Positions 1 to 9,487 are shown, counted from the first letter of the stretch. The stretch is 64,000 nucleotides of DNA from Myroides odoratus DSM 2801 (GCF_000243275.1 NZ_CM001437.1:946019-1010018), one strand, 5' to 3'. Numbers and translations are program-made. Notes: a model not told the origin generated them from the letters alone.

Positions 1-353
1 ACTACCTTTACTTCTCCAAGCATTTGCGCTTGTTCAATTGCTTTACTAGACCAAGTACCTGTATTGATATAAGCTGCTTTTTGTTGCATTAAATTATAGG
101 GAATACGCAAAAACTCCATGCTTGCTCCTCCTTGTAAGAATAAAGCGACATACCCTTTCTTGTCCAATCCCAATAGCTCTAAACTCAAATGCCTCGCTTC
201 TTCCAATGCAGCAATAAATTCTTTACTGCGATGTGAAATAGAGAGAATCGACATTCCTGTATTTTCAAAATTGAGAACAGCCTGAGCCGCTTGTTCGTAT
301 ACCGTTTGAGGCAACAAACTAGGTCCTGCACAAAAGTTATGTACTGCTTTCAT
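1..353 (-). CDS. serC: Phosphoserine aminotransferase, N-terminal part (runs off the window)
   Basis: The minus-strand frame opens with ATG at 351-353 and reads MKAVHNFCAGPSLLP, followed by a stretch with SHRSKEF and then LFLQGGASMEF. These are hallmark N-terminal motifs of the PLP enzyme phosphoserine aminotransferase (fold type I aminotransferase), which makes phosphoserine from 3-phosphohydroxypyruvate in serine synthesis. Only about 117 residues of roughly 355 lie in the window; the PLP lysine lies outside. It starts 4 bp after the stop of the LuxC-like gene on the same strand, so the two are probably cotranscribed. Identification rests on the motifs and is firm. Confidence 0.93.
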   Translation of the reverse strand, partial: MKAVHNFCAGPSLLPQTVYEQAAQAVLNFENTGMSILSISHRSKEFIAALEEARHLSLELLGLDKKGYVALFLQGGASMEFLRIPYNLMQQKAAYINTGTWSSKAIEQAQMLGEVKV

Positions 354-357
354 ACCG

Positions 358-1416
358 TTATAATTTTAATAAAAATTCAAGCGTATCCACTTGATCTGCG
401 TAATCCCAAAGCTGTGGATGTTGCGTTTGTCCAAAGGCAATGCTATCCTCTGTTAATTCATTGGATACAATACACTGTATTTTATCCTCATCCTTACGCA
501 ATCGTTCAACCACCTCATCAATAGCATCATAATACTCATAATAGATGGAAGAGATTGGTGAAGCATACGAAGCATCTTCTTTTATAGTCAAGAATCCATT
601 GTCTAATAGCTTGAACTCACTCATCAGGAAAACAGCTTTATTATAATCGTAATTATTTGCGTAGCGCTCATATTCAATTACGTCTCTTTGTTCGTACATG
701 CCTTGAAAAAACGCATCGAAGTTATAACCTCTAGGAACAAATAGTTTCGATACATTGCGACAACCTAATCCGTAAAACGTAAAAATATCTTTTCCTAATT
801 CAACTAATTGTTCAGGCGTCTCTTCACCAGTAAGCAAAGCAACAGAATTTCTATTTTTGCGGATAACGTGCGGAACTGAATTAAAATAATAATCAAAATA
901 ACGAGCTGTATTATTGCTCCCTGTTGCAATCACAGCGTCAAATCCTTCCATTTTTCCCTCGATAAAAATCAGGCGATTTTGAAATTGAGGTTCAACGGCT
1001 TGCAAGTATTTCGCTAGGAAAGGCAAAAGTTTTTGATCGTTTGATGATAATTTGACCAAAGCGATATTTCCAGAAATCAAAACAGATAATAAATCGTGAA
1101 ATCCTACTAATGGAATATTTCCGGCTAAGATTAGTCCTACCTTTTTTAGAGGTTCTCTCGAAAAATCATAGGCGGAGCACCATTGTACAATATTTTCTTC
1201 CGTTAGGGCATCTGCCCAAGATTGCACGGCAAGAAGAACTTGTTCTTTTACAAACCATCCGTTATAATGTACAGATGTTTCAATTAAAGCTTCAAATGAG
1301 GAGAAAAAAGCATCATTATGTTCAACTTTTTCACTTTTTATAAATTCATTAGTAGCAAATTGTCTTAAAAAATCTCCTAACGCTACGAATGCTTTTTTTT
1401 TAGCTTCTAAATCCAT
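358..1416 (-). CDS. LuxC-like acyl-CoA reductase
   Basis: A 352-residue cytoplasmic protein of the acyl-CoA reductase (LuxC) family, related to aldehyde dehydrogenases. The motif GLILAGNIPLVGFHD (about 94-108) is the family's N-terminal nucleotide-binding signature. ATGSNNT lies at about 164-170, and YGLGCRNVSK (about 215-224) carries the likely catalytic Cys219. Known members reduce acyl-CoA or acyl-ACP to aldehyde with NADPH; the substrate here is unknown. The gene is divergent from the ferredoxin and just upstream of serC. My recollection is that this order is common in Flavobacteria, which would suggest a conserved metabolic link, but none has been shown. Confidence 0.85.
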   Translation of the reverse strand: MDLEAKKKAFVALGDFLRQFATNEFIKSEKVEHNDAFFSSFEALIETSVHYNGWFVKEQVLLAVQSWADALTEENIVQWCSAYDFSREPLKKVGLILAGNIPLVGFHDLLSVLISGNIALVKLSSNDQKLLPFLAKYLQAVEPQFQNRLIFIEGKMEGFDAVIATGSNNTARYFDYYFNSVPHVIRKNRNSVALLTGEETPEQLVELGKDIFTFYGLGCRNVSKLFVPRGYNFDAFFQGMYEQRDVIEYERYANNYDYNKAVFLMSEFKLLDNGFLTIKEDASYASPISSIYYEYYDAIDEVVERLRKDEDKIQCIVSNELTEDSIAFGQTQHPQLWDYADQVDTLEFLLKL

Positions 1417-1421
1417 ATTGA

Positions 1422-1453
1422 TTTGTTTCTGAAATGTTTTGGGTGTAAATTTG
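1422..1453 (+). promoter_or_regulatory. Bacteroidota-type promoter of the ferredoxin gene
   Basis: TTTG at 1422-1425, a 20-bp spacer, then TAAATTTG at 1446-1453, matching the TTTG / TAnnTTTG pattern of Bacteroidota primary-sigma promoters. The start codon follows 36 bp later. It overlaps the short divergent gap before the LuxC-like gene. Based on pattern only. Confidence 0.5.
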
Positions 1454-1486
1454 TAGCAAAGTTAATACATATAAAACAAAATATAA

Positions 1487-1840
<354 letters not shown>

Positions 1841-1884
1841 GACAGAAGAAATCACAGCGATATGCTGAGATATTTCATAACGAA

Positions 1885-1920
1885 AAAGAGATTTGGGCCC
1901 TTTCCAAATCTCTTTTTTTT
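1885..1920 (+). terminator. Rho-independent terminator after the ferredoxin
   Basis: Stem AAGAGATTTGG / CCAAATCTCTT with a short GCCCTTT loop, followed by a run of T on the plus strand. Confidence 0.85.
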
Positions 1921-1931
1921 ATCCGTTTATT

Positions 1932-2156
1932 TTATTTTTTACTCGGTGTTAGTACAAAATAGATTACATAAATCCACCCTAACAATCCGTGAATAATAGC
2001 CCAAAGCACAGACTTATTCCGTGACCAAGAAGCTACAATTGCAATAATAGTTCCTAATCCAACACCTCCTAAAATTCCTGCATTTCCGCCAGAACTGGCG
2101 AAAGCTTGTGTCCCTACTAATAAGAAAAACACAAGTAACAATAGATACTTTTTCAT
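1932..2156 (-). CDS. Small exported or membrane protein
   Basis: A 74-residue protein. Residues 1-20 form a signal-like hydrophobic segment ending AFA-SS. A Gly-rich hydrophobic stretch (about 24-44) and a second helix (about 51-68) follow, so it probably spans the inner membrane once or twice. A PXXX-like promoter or partner is not visible. It lies between the ferredoxin terminator and the sulfatase gene, on the sulfatase strand. No family is recognised. Confidence 0.6.
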   Translation of the reverse strand: MKKYLLLLVFFLLVGTQAFASSGGNAGILGGVGLGTIIAIVASWSRNKSVLWAIIHGLLGWIYVIYFVLTPSKK

Positions 2157-2240
2157 CGGTTTTGTTTTTTAATTTGCTTTAAGTTAATTATTTACAATTA
2201 AAAAACAAAGAAAAATTTGAAAAAAGAAGTAGTACAGAAC

Positions 2241-4280
2241 CTAGTTTGATTTTTGATGTTGATTGATGCTCTTGTAAATTTCTACTGTTTTCATCACCGT
2301 ATACGCTTGCATTTTATGCTGTAAATAAAGAGCATGACTAGACGAATTATCCCCTACTTTCAACTTTCTTCTTCCTTGATCTACCCACGTATAATAATAG
2401 GGTTGATTATTTTCAATTGCAATAGCTCCTTTATCATCTGCAATAAAGCTATAATCATTCAATGCAAAGCGATGCTCTACCGCTGGATCAAAGAGATCAT
2501 CTCCTGTATAAAAATAAGAGGCATCAGACAGTGCTAAATTGAAAATAGTTGGAAAAATATCTTTGTGCGAAGCCAATACATTGGCATCAAAAAAGGCAGG
2601 TTTATACTTTTCTGGAATATACATCAAGATGGGTACGCTTCTTTTCAAAAAGCCTTCCTCTGGTGTATACTCAAAAACTTGACGAATATTATGATCTCCA
2701 GAAGCTACAATAATGGTATTTTCTCCTAAAGGAGAATTGCGAATTTCCTTAATGAAACGAGCCAGTTCTGAAGCTGCATATTGATGCGAATAAAAGTTAG
2801 CATAGGCTGTTTCCTCATCTACTCTAATTTTTTTCTTCATCTCTTCACTCATCGTAATCTTTTGCTTTTGGTAGTAAGCTGGCACTTCAAAAGGAGTATG
2901 ATTACTAATGGTCAATCCAAAAATGAATTTAGGTGTTTTTGATTCTTTCAAGGTAGCTTGAATATAATCAAAGAGATAACCATCGTGAACCCCCCAAGCA
3001 AATTCTTCTGCATCTGGGAATTTCTCTTCAATGAAATTTTTCCCTTGAATCACATCAAACTTTTGGTTCTTAATCATATTATCAATATTTCTCCACGAAA
3101 TACTAGCCCCTGTTAAAAAGTAAGTTTCATATCCACTCTGTTTGAAAGGCAAAGCAATCGAACTAGCAAAAGGAGTATCAAAATAAACGGATTGAGAAAT
3201 AATCGTTTTTGGAGTACCTAAAATAAAATCCTCCAAGGTTTGAATTGTCCCATTATAAGCAGATAAGCTGTTTTTAAAATAGTATAGATTAGGCAATTCT
3301 TTGCTTAAATCTCCAAGTAAATTTAAAGTTTCGCTATTCAAATCAAAGTAGTGATTACTCATACTTTCCATTTGTAGAAACACAACATTTGGTGGATTTT
3401 GAGCTAAGAATTCCTTGTGTTTTGTTTGCGTAAACAACGCTTGGTTAAACAAAGGCTGTTCGCTTTCTCCGATATAACTACGCTGCACTTCCTCAACACT
3501 AGCAAAACCATTAGCTTGTAATTCACGTTCAATATCTGGGTTGATGGCATTGTCTTTTCGTTCTGAATTAGCAAATTTCAAAGAATATAAAGCATTATAA
3601 CACAACGAATTGACAAATTCATTTTTGGAAATATTCGTATGCTCTCTTCGCAAAGTAAATACCCCTACACTTCCCCTCATTCCGATAAAGAACAAAGGAA
3701 AAATCAATAACCCAATCACGCCATAAATTTTCGCACGAGATTGGGCAGGTTTCACCACCTTGCGCTTCACATATTTACTCCAATATAGCCAAGCAATCAC
3801 GGCAACTACATAAACCAATGCGATATAAAATAGTGGATAATCCGTCCAAACGGAAGTTAATACCGCAGCGGTATCATCATTAAAAATTCCGAAGAATAAT
3901 AGGTTGATATGCGATTGGAAAAACTGATAAAAGAAGTAATCTATGATAATTAGCGTCAAAAAGACAACGGTTACAAATAACAAATAATAGCGAGCAAAAG
4001 TCGCATAGGCTTTACTAAAACCTAGTTCATATTTCTTAGGAATAAACAGCGAACTCAACCAAAAAAGCACAAGCGGTAAAAAACCATAACAGATGGCAGA
4101 TACATCAAAGCGAGCTCCAACCATAAACGCCTCTGCAATCTTTCCTTTTTCATGCTCAAAAACTTCTGAAGTACCGTAACTGATTAGAAATACCAATCGT
4201 CCAAGTGCGAATAATAAAACAAAAAATAAAAAATATCGCAATCCATTCAGGACTGTTTTTCGAAAAAGGTTAAGATTCAT
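2241..4280 (-). CDS. LTA synthase family sulfatase (phosphoglycerol or phosphoethanolamine transferase type)
   Basis: A 679-residue inner-membrane enzyme. About five transmembrane helices occupy residues 1-215, followed by a large periplasmic alkaline-phosphatase-superfamily domain. Motifs seen are FLQMESMSNHYFD (metal-binding Glu), NGTIQTLEDFI (the Thr nucleophile position of LtaS-like enzymes), WGVHDGYLFD and SGDHNIRQ (metal-binding Asp-His). Family members transfer glycerophosphate or related head groups from phospholipid to glycans or other acceptors. In a Gram-negative, a glycan or lipid modification role is likelier than lipoteichoic acid. The ATG at 4280 has no competitor. Substrate unknown. 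Confidence 0.85.
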   Translation of the reverse strand: MNLNLFRKTVLNGLRYFLFFVLLFALGRLVFLISYGTSEVFEHEKGKIAEAFMVGARFDVSAICYGFLPLVLFWLSSLFIPKKYELGFSKAYATFARYYLLFVTVVFLTLIIIDYFFYQFFQSHINLLFFGIFNDDTAAVLTSVWTDYPLFYIALVYVVAVIAWLYWSKYVKRKVVKPAQSRAKIYGVIGLLIFPLFFIGMRGSVGVFTLRREHTNISKNEFVNSLCYNALYSLKFANSERKDNAINPDIERELQANGFASVEEVQRSYIGESEQPLFNQALFTQTKHKEFLAQNPPNVVFLQMESMSNHYFDLNSETLNLLGDLSKELPNLYYFKNSLSAYNGTIQTLEDFILGTPKTIISQSVYFDTPFASSIALPFKQSGYETYFLTGASISWRNIDNMIKNQKFDVIQGKNFIEEKFPDAEEFAWGVHDGYLFDYIQATLKESKTPKFIFGLTISNHTPFEVPAYYQKQKITMSEEMKKKIRVDEETAYANFYSHQYAASELARFIKEIRNSPLGENTIIVASGDHNIRQVFEYTPEEGFLKRSVPILMYIPEKYKPAFFDANVLASHKDIFPTIFNLALSDASYFYTGDDLFDPAVEHRFALNDYSFIADDKGAIAIENNQPYYYTWVDQGRRKLKVGDNSSSHALYLQHKMQAYTVMKTVEIYKSINQHQKSN

Positions 4281-4774
4281 AGGTTATTTTTCAAATACTA
4301 AGTGCACAAAAGTAAGGATTTAATAACAGTTCTATAATCTATTTCGCAAGAAATAGCGATGCTACACTTGAGCTACATGCTCTTTTTATTTTAAAAATCA
4401 CTTCCTTTCCACACAGCTAGGCCCTGCTTTTTGTTCCTTTTAGCGTTTTTCAAATCACCTTTTCAAAAGTGAAGGCGAAAAATAACTATAATTAGGGATT
4501 TCGCATTTCGCGAAATTGAGTGAATTTTGACTTAAGTAAGATGAAGTAAAAATTGCGCTGAAAAAAAACTATATTATTACTTACAATTTTGTTCTGAATC
4601 GCTCGTAGTTTACTAGGAGCGATTTTTTTATTTTTTTATCCTATCTTAGAAGAATAGGATTACTTCTCTTTTCGATAACCCTGCACAAAATAAAAGGTGT
4701 AAAATTCCCCTATAATTAGGGATAAGCGCGCCTAATAATTTAAAGTAATTTTATACTCATCAAAAAATAGAGCG
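4281..4774. other. Intergenic region with a duplicated 14-bp element and a hairpin
   Basis: There is no gene in this 494-bp stretch. It holds two copies of CTATAATTAGGGAT, at 4486-4499 and 4710-4723. The second sits inside the inverted repeat CCCTA-TAAT-TAGGG. A terminator-like hairpin lies at 4597-4637. The segment between the first copy and the hairpin could be a short transcript of roughly 100-130 nt, but this is inference. Confidence 0.4.
4597..4637 (+). terminator. Terminator-like hairpin without an upstream gene
   Basis: AATCGCTC pairs with GAGCGATT across a 12-nt loop, followed by TTTTTTATTTTTTT on the plus strand. No plus-strand gene ends nearby, so it may end a small RNA or be a relic. 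Confidence 0.55.
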
Positions 4775-5419
4775 ATGACACTAGAAGAATATAAACAAAG
4801 ATACAACGAAGAAGACGCTGTGGGATGGGATTGCATTACCGCCTCATTAGAACAATTATATGGAGAGCAAGAACCTCAACATTTTGGCAACTTGTTGCCT
4901 TTCTCCTTGGGAGGAGAAAACCCATTAGATGGTTTAAGTGTTTACCGAAGCTCCCAACAAGAAGATCACTTTCACTTGGTGAGTTATGGTTTTTCTAATT
5001 TGTACTACGATGAAGAAAAGATAGATGCAGAATACAGTGGTTTTGGTTTTGAATTGACCTTTCGCTTCAAACAGCAGGGCGATGACAACATCCATTGGGC
5101 GATGAACTTGATGCAGAATCTCGCTAAATACGTTTTTGATTCAGGTAAATGGTTTGAAGAATTTCACTTCATCCCCACCAATAGTCCTATCCGATTAGAA
5201 TACGACACCGATTTAGTTGGTATCGCATTTGTCCAAGATCCGGAATTAGGTTTCATCGATACCCCACACGGGCGTGTAGATTTTTTACAAATGGTAGGGA
5301 TTACACAAAAAGAATTGGATCTATTATGGGAGAATCCTAAATTATCCGAAACAGCGAAATTAATTACCAACTTACGTCAAAACAATCCATTATTAATTAC
5401 GGATTTAGATCGAAAATAA
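4775..5419 (+). CDS. Suppressor-of-fused (SUFU) domain protein
   Basis: A 214-residue cytoplasmic protein with no signal or membrane segment. It has the SUFU-domain layout: LVSYGFSNLYY (about 69-79), then GFGFELTFRF (about 91-100), WAMNLMQNLAKYVF (about 109-122), and a C-terminal GIAFVQDPELG ... TPHGRVDFLQMVGIT section. In bacteria this domain is known mainly as an immunity protein in polymorphic-toxin loci (Zhang and Aravind classification). Here it heads a plus-strand series of small accessory genes that includes other immunity-type folds. Immunity function is inferred from family and neighbours; no toxin lies next to it. Confidence 0.8.
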   Translation: MTLEEYKQRYNEEDAVGWDCITASLEQLYGEQEPQHFGNLLPFSLGGENPLDGLSVYRSSQQEDHFHLVSYGFSNLYYDEEKIDAEYSGFGFELTFRFKQQGDDNIHWAMNLMQNLAKYVFDSGKWFEEFHFIPTNSPIRLEYDTDLVGIAFVQDPELGFIDTPHGRVDFLQMVGITQKELDLLWENPKLSETAKLITNLRQNNPLLITDLDRK

Positions 5420-5429
5420 AAATATCAGC

Positions 5430-5921
5430 ATGAAATTGTTTTGCCTTTCTTTCTTTTTCTTGACACTTATCGGATGTAGTTCTTCTCCTTTGACGCTTAC
5501 TCCTACGCAATATACGTACAGTGGAAAAGAGCGAACAAAAGACCTTGACAAAGAAAACCCAAAGTTAGAACCTACTATTACCCTAAGAGAGATTAAACAA
5601 TCTTTTTGGGGGCGTAAAGCCATTATAGATGTCCAAGGTTGGTATAGCTCTTCTGGGCTTCATGCCAGAAGATTAAACCGCATCCAAATGCTAGAGGAAA
5701 TGGAAGAAGATCAATTAACCCTAACCTTTTATGTAGCACCAAAAGGAGGTCTCGGCAAGGAAGCTAATTTAATCTATGGGTACAATTATCGACAAGTAGT
5801 TGAGATTAAAATTCCTGCTGAAATCAAACAGTTGCATTTTAAGTTAATTGAACAAAACTTAACACACAAAGAAGTCTTAAGTTTTAAAGCAACAGTACCT
5901 TTGACAGATACAGCATCTTAA
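5430..5921 (+). CDS. Lipoprotein of unknown function
   Basis: A 163-residue protein with a lipoprotein signal (LTLIGC lipobox, Cys16). The mature part is hydrophilic, with a predicted beta-rich section from about 45 onward (ITLREIKQSFWGRKAIIDV, LTLTFYVAPKGG). It starts 10 bp after the SUFU gene and is probably cotranscribed with it. No family is recognised. Confidence 0.65.
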   Translation: MKLFCLSFFFLTLIGCSSSPLTLTPTQYTYSGKERTKDLDKENPKLEPTITLREIKQSFWGRKAIIDVQGWYSSSGLHARRLNRIQMLEEMEEDQLTLTFYVAPKGGLGKEANLIYGYNYRQVVEIKIPAEIKQLHFKLIEQNLTHKEVLSFKATVPLTDTAS

Positions 5922-5964
5922 GCTAGAGAAATGAATAAATTTAGATCGGTCAATACGCATAAAC

Positions 5965-6660
5965 ATGGATAAAAATACCTTACTTCAAGATATTCGAAGA
6001 AAAGCTACTCAATTTACAACAGGAGGATTTCGTCCCACCAACACAAGAAAAGAAAGTTGGATTGGTCGAGTATTTATTTATAAAGCGGAAGAAGAACTTC
6101 CTTTGGATAGTGATGGGAGACCGATGATTCCCCTAGCTCAATTTTATTTACCTGCTTTACCATTTGTTCCTGAGTCTCTGCAAGGATTTGAATATATCAC
6201 TGTCTTTCTATCTACGCAATTTCCTGATCCGTTTGAGCCCATGGGTAACCGTTGGGTAATTCGCACCTATACAGCTACGGATGAAATAATAGAAAAAGAA
6301 TTCCCCATTGACACTGTCTACATTAAAGCTTTTCCATTACAGCCAAGTCTTGTTGAACAAGACTGTCCATTATGGGATGGTGGTGGACTAACAACCGAAC
6401 AAGAAGATGCCTTTTTAGCCTTAGAAGAGGAAGGAATCATTGAAGGTTATTACGAAGAGACCACTCATTCTTATTTACATAAAATCGGAGGTTGGCCTTC
6501 TTTTTGTCAATCTGGTGTTGATTTTGAAGAAGGGTATTCTTTCGTTTTTCAACTTTCAACAGATGCAAAAGCAAATCTTAATGTCGTGGATAATGGGTCT
6601 TTCCTGTTTGCTTTCAATCCTAGCGTACAACAATGGCAATTGTATTATGATTTCTATTAA
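5965..6660 (+). CDS. DUF1963 (YwqG-like) protein
   Basis: A 231-residue soluble protein matching the DUF1963 pattern. An N-terminal strand region holds SWIGRVFIYKAEEELP. PMIPLAQFYLPALPFVP (about 50-66) is the 'source of food' segment typical of the family. HKIGGWPSFCQ (about 171-181) is its most diagnostic motif, and FVFQLSTDAKANLNVVDNG ... FLFAFNP closes it. Homologues occur among small proteins of toxin-immunity loci, but no biochemical function is established. It stands in the same strand run as the SUFU and SUKH-like genes. Confidence 0.75.
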   Translation: MDKNTLLQDIRRKATQFTTGGFRPTNTRKESWIGRVFIYKAEEELPLDSDGRPMIPLAQFYLPALPFVPESLQGFEYITVFLSTQFPDPFEPMGNRWVIRTYTATDEIIEKEFPIDTVYIKAFPLQPSLVEQDCPLWDGGGLTTEQEDAFLALEEEGIIEGYYEETTHSYLHKIGGWPSFCQSGVDFEEGYSFVFQLSTDAKANLNVVDNGSFLFAFNPSVQQWQLYYDFY

Positions 6661-6756
6661 TTTAACGAATCAGCAAAAGAAATCAAGTAAAATAAAAGAT
6701 AACACTCGTGTTTTTTCTTTTTTTTATTATCTTCACCAGAACACAACACAAACAAT

Positions 6757-7248
6757 ATGAAGCCTTACCTCGCCCGATTAAATTATTCATTATTAGCCTA
6801 TTTTCTTGCAGCATGTACAGGAATATTGCTCTTTTTTTATAACAATTCGGATAATCGATATATGTATATCTTACTATCCTTAGCCTTTATATTTATACTA
6901 ACGGCAAGTTGTTTTAATGCGTTAACCTTCAAACGTTACCGTACCGTGCTATGGCCTTTTTTACTCAATATGCTTTTACTCTTCGTTTTCATTATTGCCA
7001 ATGGCGGTATAGGAAATGTTCCTTTTTGGGGCTCTAATAATGCAGCCTTAACGGTATTTTTCCTCTTGATGGGGTTTAACTCTCATTGGTTTATGCTAGT
7101 AGAAGCAACAACAGCATCTGACTTTAATTTCTTATTAATCAATACAACAATTTCATTTATTATTCCAAGTCTCGGTTATGGTATTGGGTATTTATATGTT
7201 TCTAAATTCAAGCAAAACGCAACAACGCCTTGTTCAGATTCACACTAA
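6757..7248 (+). CDS. Four-helix integral membrane protein
   Basis: A 163-residue protein with four hydrophobic segments at about 10-28, 35-52, 63-85 and 90-110, and a further one at 122-146. The hydrophilic tail is short and cytoplasmic-like. No motif or family is recognised. It is preceded by a T-rich stretch without a clear terminator, so it may be read with the DUF1963 gene. Confidence 0.6.
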   Translation: MKPYLARLNYSLLAYFLAACTGILLFFYNNSDNRYMYILLSLAFIFILTASCFNALTFKRYRTVLWPFLLNMLLLFVFIIANGGIGNVPFWGSNNAALTVFFLLMGFNSHWFMLVEATTASDFNFLLINTTISFIIPSLGYGIGYLYVSKFKQNATTPCSDSH

Positions 7249-7341
7249 AAGGAACACAAGTACAATTCCTATTTTCTATATTAAAACCAGGTTCCTTACT
7301 TTTTTAAAAAGTAGTGACAGACCTGCTAATGCACTAAACAA

Positions 7342-8103
7342 TTGAATACACTTATTCGACTATTTCCCGATTATGAGGATGTGTTTTTTGATGAAATTGA
7401 AAAACACAGCACTTATTTTTTACCTCTTTGCTCTTTTAATTTACAACTCATAGACCCTCATTTAGATCAATGGTTGCACTTTGTATCGGTCAAAGAAATC
7501 TATGATGGCTGCATCGGTCAAAATACAACACCCTATCATCGTAATTTTACGCAACTAGATAGTATTGGATTTGATATCATGGATGGAAAATATAAATTTG
7601 ATGGAGATTGGAACTTTTTCTCTCAGCATCGTCTCATTCAAGCGAATGAATACGATCAGCATTTTACAGCTGAAGAGATTGAATTTGCGATGAATGATGC
7701 CATGTATGCTTTAAAAAAAGCCTATTATCAAAAACAAGGAACATTATATGATCGTGACCAATACAGACCTGGGTTGGAAGTTAATGATATTCGAAGATTA
7801 GAGCGTTTGCGTAAATTAACAGCAGAAGACTTAGTACAAGACCCATCTTGCGATTACGCAAAAGAAAGAATAGAGCAAAAAATAGCAGGCATTTTTGAAG
7901 AGTTGAATACGGCCCAATTACCACTAGATCAATGTACATTTGATGGAACAGATTTACTGCAAATCCCTACTTACCACGGTCAAGTACTGGATTATCTAGG
8001 CTATATTGAAGGCTATGATTTTCAATTGCATGCTGCAGATGCCATCGCTTTATTCTATCAAAAAGACATACAAAAGGCAGTGATCTGTTTTACCTATTCT
8101 TAA
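7342..8103 (+). CDS. Hypothetical cytoplasmic protein with a TTG start
   Basis: A 253-residue acidic protein, rich in Asp, Tyr and Phe, without signal or membrane segments. The frame has a stop at 7327-7329 and no ATG before 7342. TTG at 7342 is therefore the only start that keeps the N-terminal NTLIRLFPDYEDVFFDEI segment, which looks like real protein. The C-terminal part (about 205-253) resembles the beta-rich ends of immunity-type proteins, but I cannot place it in a family. It is sandwiched between immunity-type genes on the same strand. Confidence 0.6.
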   Translation: MNTLIRLFPDYEDVFFDEIEKHSTYFLPLCSFNLQLIDPHLDQWLHFVSVKEIYDGCIGQNTTPYHRNFTQLDSIGFDIMDGKYKFDGDWNFFSQHRLIQANEYDQHFTAEEIEFAMNDAMYALKKAYYQKQGTLYDRDQYRPGLEVNDIRRLERLRKLTAEDLVQDPSCDYAKERIEQKIAGIFEELNTAQLPLDQCTFDGTDLLQIPTYHGQVLDYLGYIEGYDFQLHAADAIALFYQKDIQKAVICFTYS

Positions 8104-8133
8104 TACTTCATTTGATTTTCTGAATTCAAACTT

Positions 8134-8907
8134 ATGCAAGAAAAATATATCGAATGCACTACACATGGTCAACAAGCCATGGCTTTATTGTGTACGCATT
8201 TAGCTCATAGTTTACACCATCGCACACCTGTCGGGTTCTTTGAATATGATACAGGAGATACAGGAAGACCTGATGCTTGGTGCAACACCTGTGAAGAGGC
8301 ATGGAACCACACCCAAACTGAAGCAGATCGAGACCAATGGTTCATCGACTGTCAGCATAAATTGGTTTGTGTTTCCTGTTGGGATGAAGCCAAAAACTTA
8401 AATAAAAGTGCTTCCATCATCACATTCAATCTCTTGACTTTAGAGGAAATACAAACGATACTTGAAAACAAGGAACATCCAAAACAAAATTTCCCTTCTG
8501 TTGTTGCGTTCCCTTTTCCTGCCTTATATCAAGATTTAGTTACCGCTATTCCTACAGTATCTATATCGTCTGAAACTATCTTATATAGTTCTGCTGAAGC
8601 CACCCTTGAAAACAAAGGAAGTGACCATCCCTCCTATTGGATATTTGCAGGAGTTGGACAAGGAGATCGTTGGCTACTGGATGAAAAAGGACAAGTCTTT
8701 TTTGGCGATCACGATGTGAGTCCCATGCAACTACACCCCTTGGATATTGACTTTCAACAATGGTTACAATTGGCTTTTTTAATACAACAGTTGGATGACT
8801 GGTGCGATGCTGCCTATGACATCAAGCAAATTGAAGTTGCTTTTACTCATGCCCTAAATCAGATTCACTCCCAACTTCCAGCCAATTATCCTTTTGAAAT
8901 CGAATAA
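8134..8907 (+). CDS. Zinc-ribbon plus SUKH-like protein
   Basis: A 257-residue soluble protein. The N-terminal part has paired cysteines and histidines (CTTHGQQAMALLCTH, WCNTCEEAW, CQHKLVCVSCWDEA), suggesting one or two zinc sites. The C-terminal part (about 150-257) has features of the SMI1/KNR4-like SUKH immunity fold: YWIFAGVGQGDRWLLDEKG, FFGDHD, then a hydrophobic helix DFQQWLQLAFLIQQLDDW. SUKH proteins are the largest immunity superfamily of polymorphic toxins. The SUKH call is from motif shape only and should be tested by profile search. Confidence 0.55.
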   Translation: MQEKYIECTTHGQQAMALLCTHLAHSLHHRTPVGFFEYDTGDTGRPDAWCNTCEEAWNHTQTEADRDQWFIDCQHKLVCVSCWDEAKNLNKSASIITFNLLTLEEIQTILENKEHPKQNFPSVVAFPFPALYQDLVTAIPTVSISSETILYSSAEATLENKGSDHPSYWIFAGVGQGDRWLLDEKGQVFFGDHDVSPMQLHPLDIDFQQWLQLAFLIQQLDDWCDAAYDIKQIEVAFTHALNQIHSQLPANYPFEIE

Positions 8908-8927
8908 CATTACAAACAAATTATTTT

Positions 8928-9485
8928 ATGAATAAGCCGCTATCATTCCTTGCTGTTGCTAGTTTTTTAGCCTTTGCAAGTTGTCAAGATAAAAAAGAAG
9001 AACAAACAGCTCCCGAAGTTGCCCTTGTTGAAGAAGAAACAAATACTTCAGTAGAAAAACAACCTGATTTTGTTTTATCTCCAGATCATCAAACCAACAG
9101 CATTATGCTAGATATTGACGGAGATGGTCAACCCGATCACATTGAAATTGTAAAATCGACCGTAGACGACCAATATGGAATCACTGTAAAAAGAGGTAAT
9201 GGCGCATTTGATATTATAGGCCCGTTAGTAGGCTCTACCCATCGTGCCTTACCTGAAGATATGGAAGATTTAATTTGGGCTCAAGATGTATATGTCGCGG
9301 ATAAGCATACAGTTATTTATGAAGTAACAGATGAAAATGGCGATTTGCGTTCGGAAGACGATGTTTCTGAAGACGAAAAGACAACACTTCCTTATGAAAG
9401 TTTACACTTAAGTGTACCTGAAAGCTGCGGAAGTGGATTATTATATTGGTTAGATGGTACCTATTATTGGCATCAAACCAGTTAA
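8928..9485 (+). CDS. Lipoprotein with an EF-hand-like calcium motif
   Basis: A 185-residue lipoprotein (FLAFASC lipobox, Cys19) with an acidic linker rich in Glu. DIDGDGQPDHIEI (about 62-74) is a dockerin/FG-GAP-type calcium loop. The C-terminal SCGSGLLYWLDGTYYWHQ suggests a small globular domain. It ends the plus-strand accessory run and is followed by a strong two-way terminator. Probably periplasmic or on the outer membrane. Function unknown. Confidence 0.65.
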   Translation: MNKPLSFLAVASFLAFASCQDKKEEQTAPEVALVEEETNTSVEKQPDFVLSPDHQTNSIMLDIDGDGQPDHIEIVKSTVDDQYGITVKRGNGAFDIIGPLVGSTHRALPEDMEDLIWAQDVYVADKHTVIYEVTDENGDLRSEDDVSEDEKTTLPYESLHLSVPESCGSGLLYWLDGTYYWHQTS

Positions 9486-9487
9486 AA

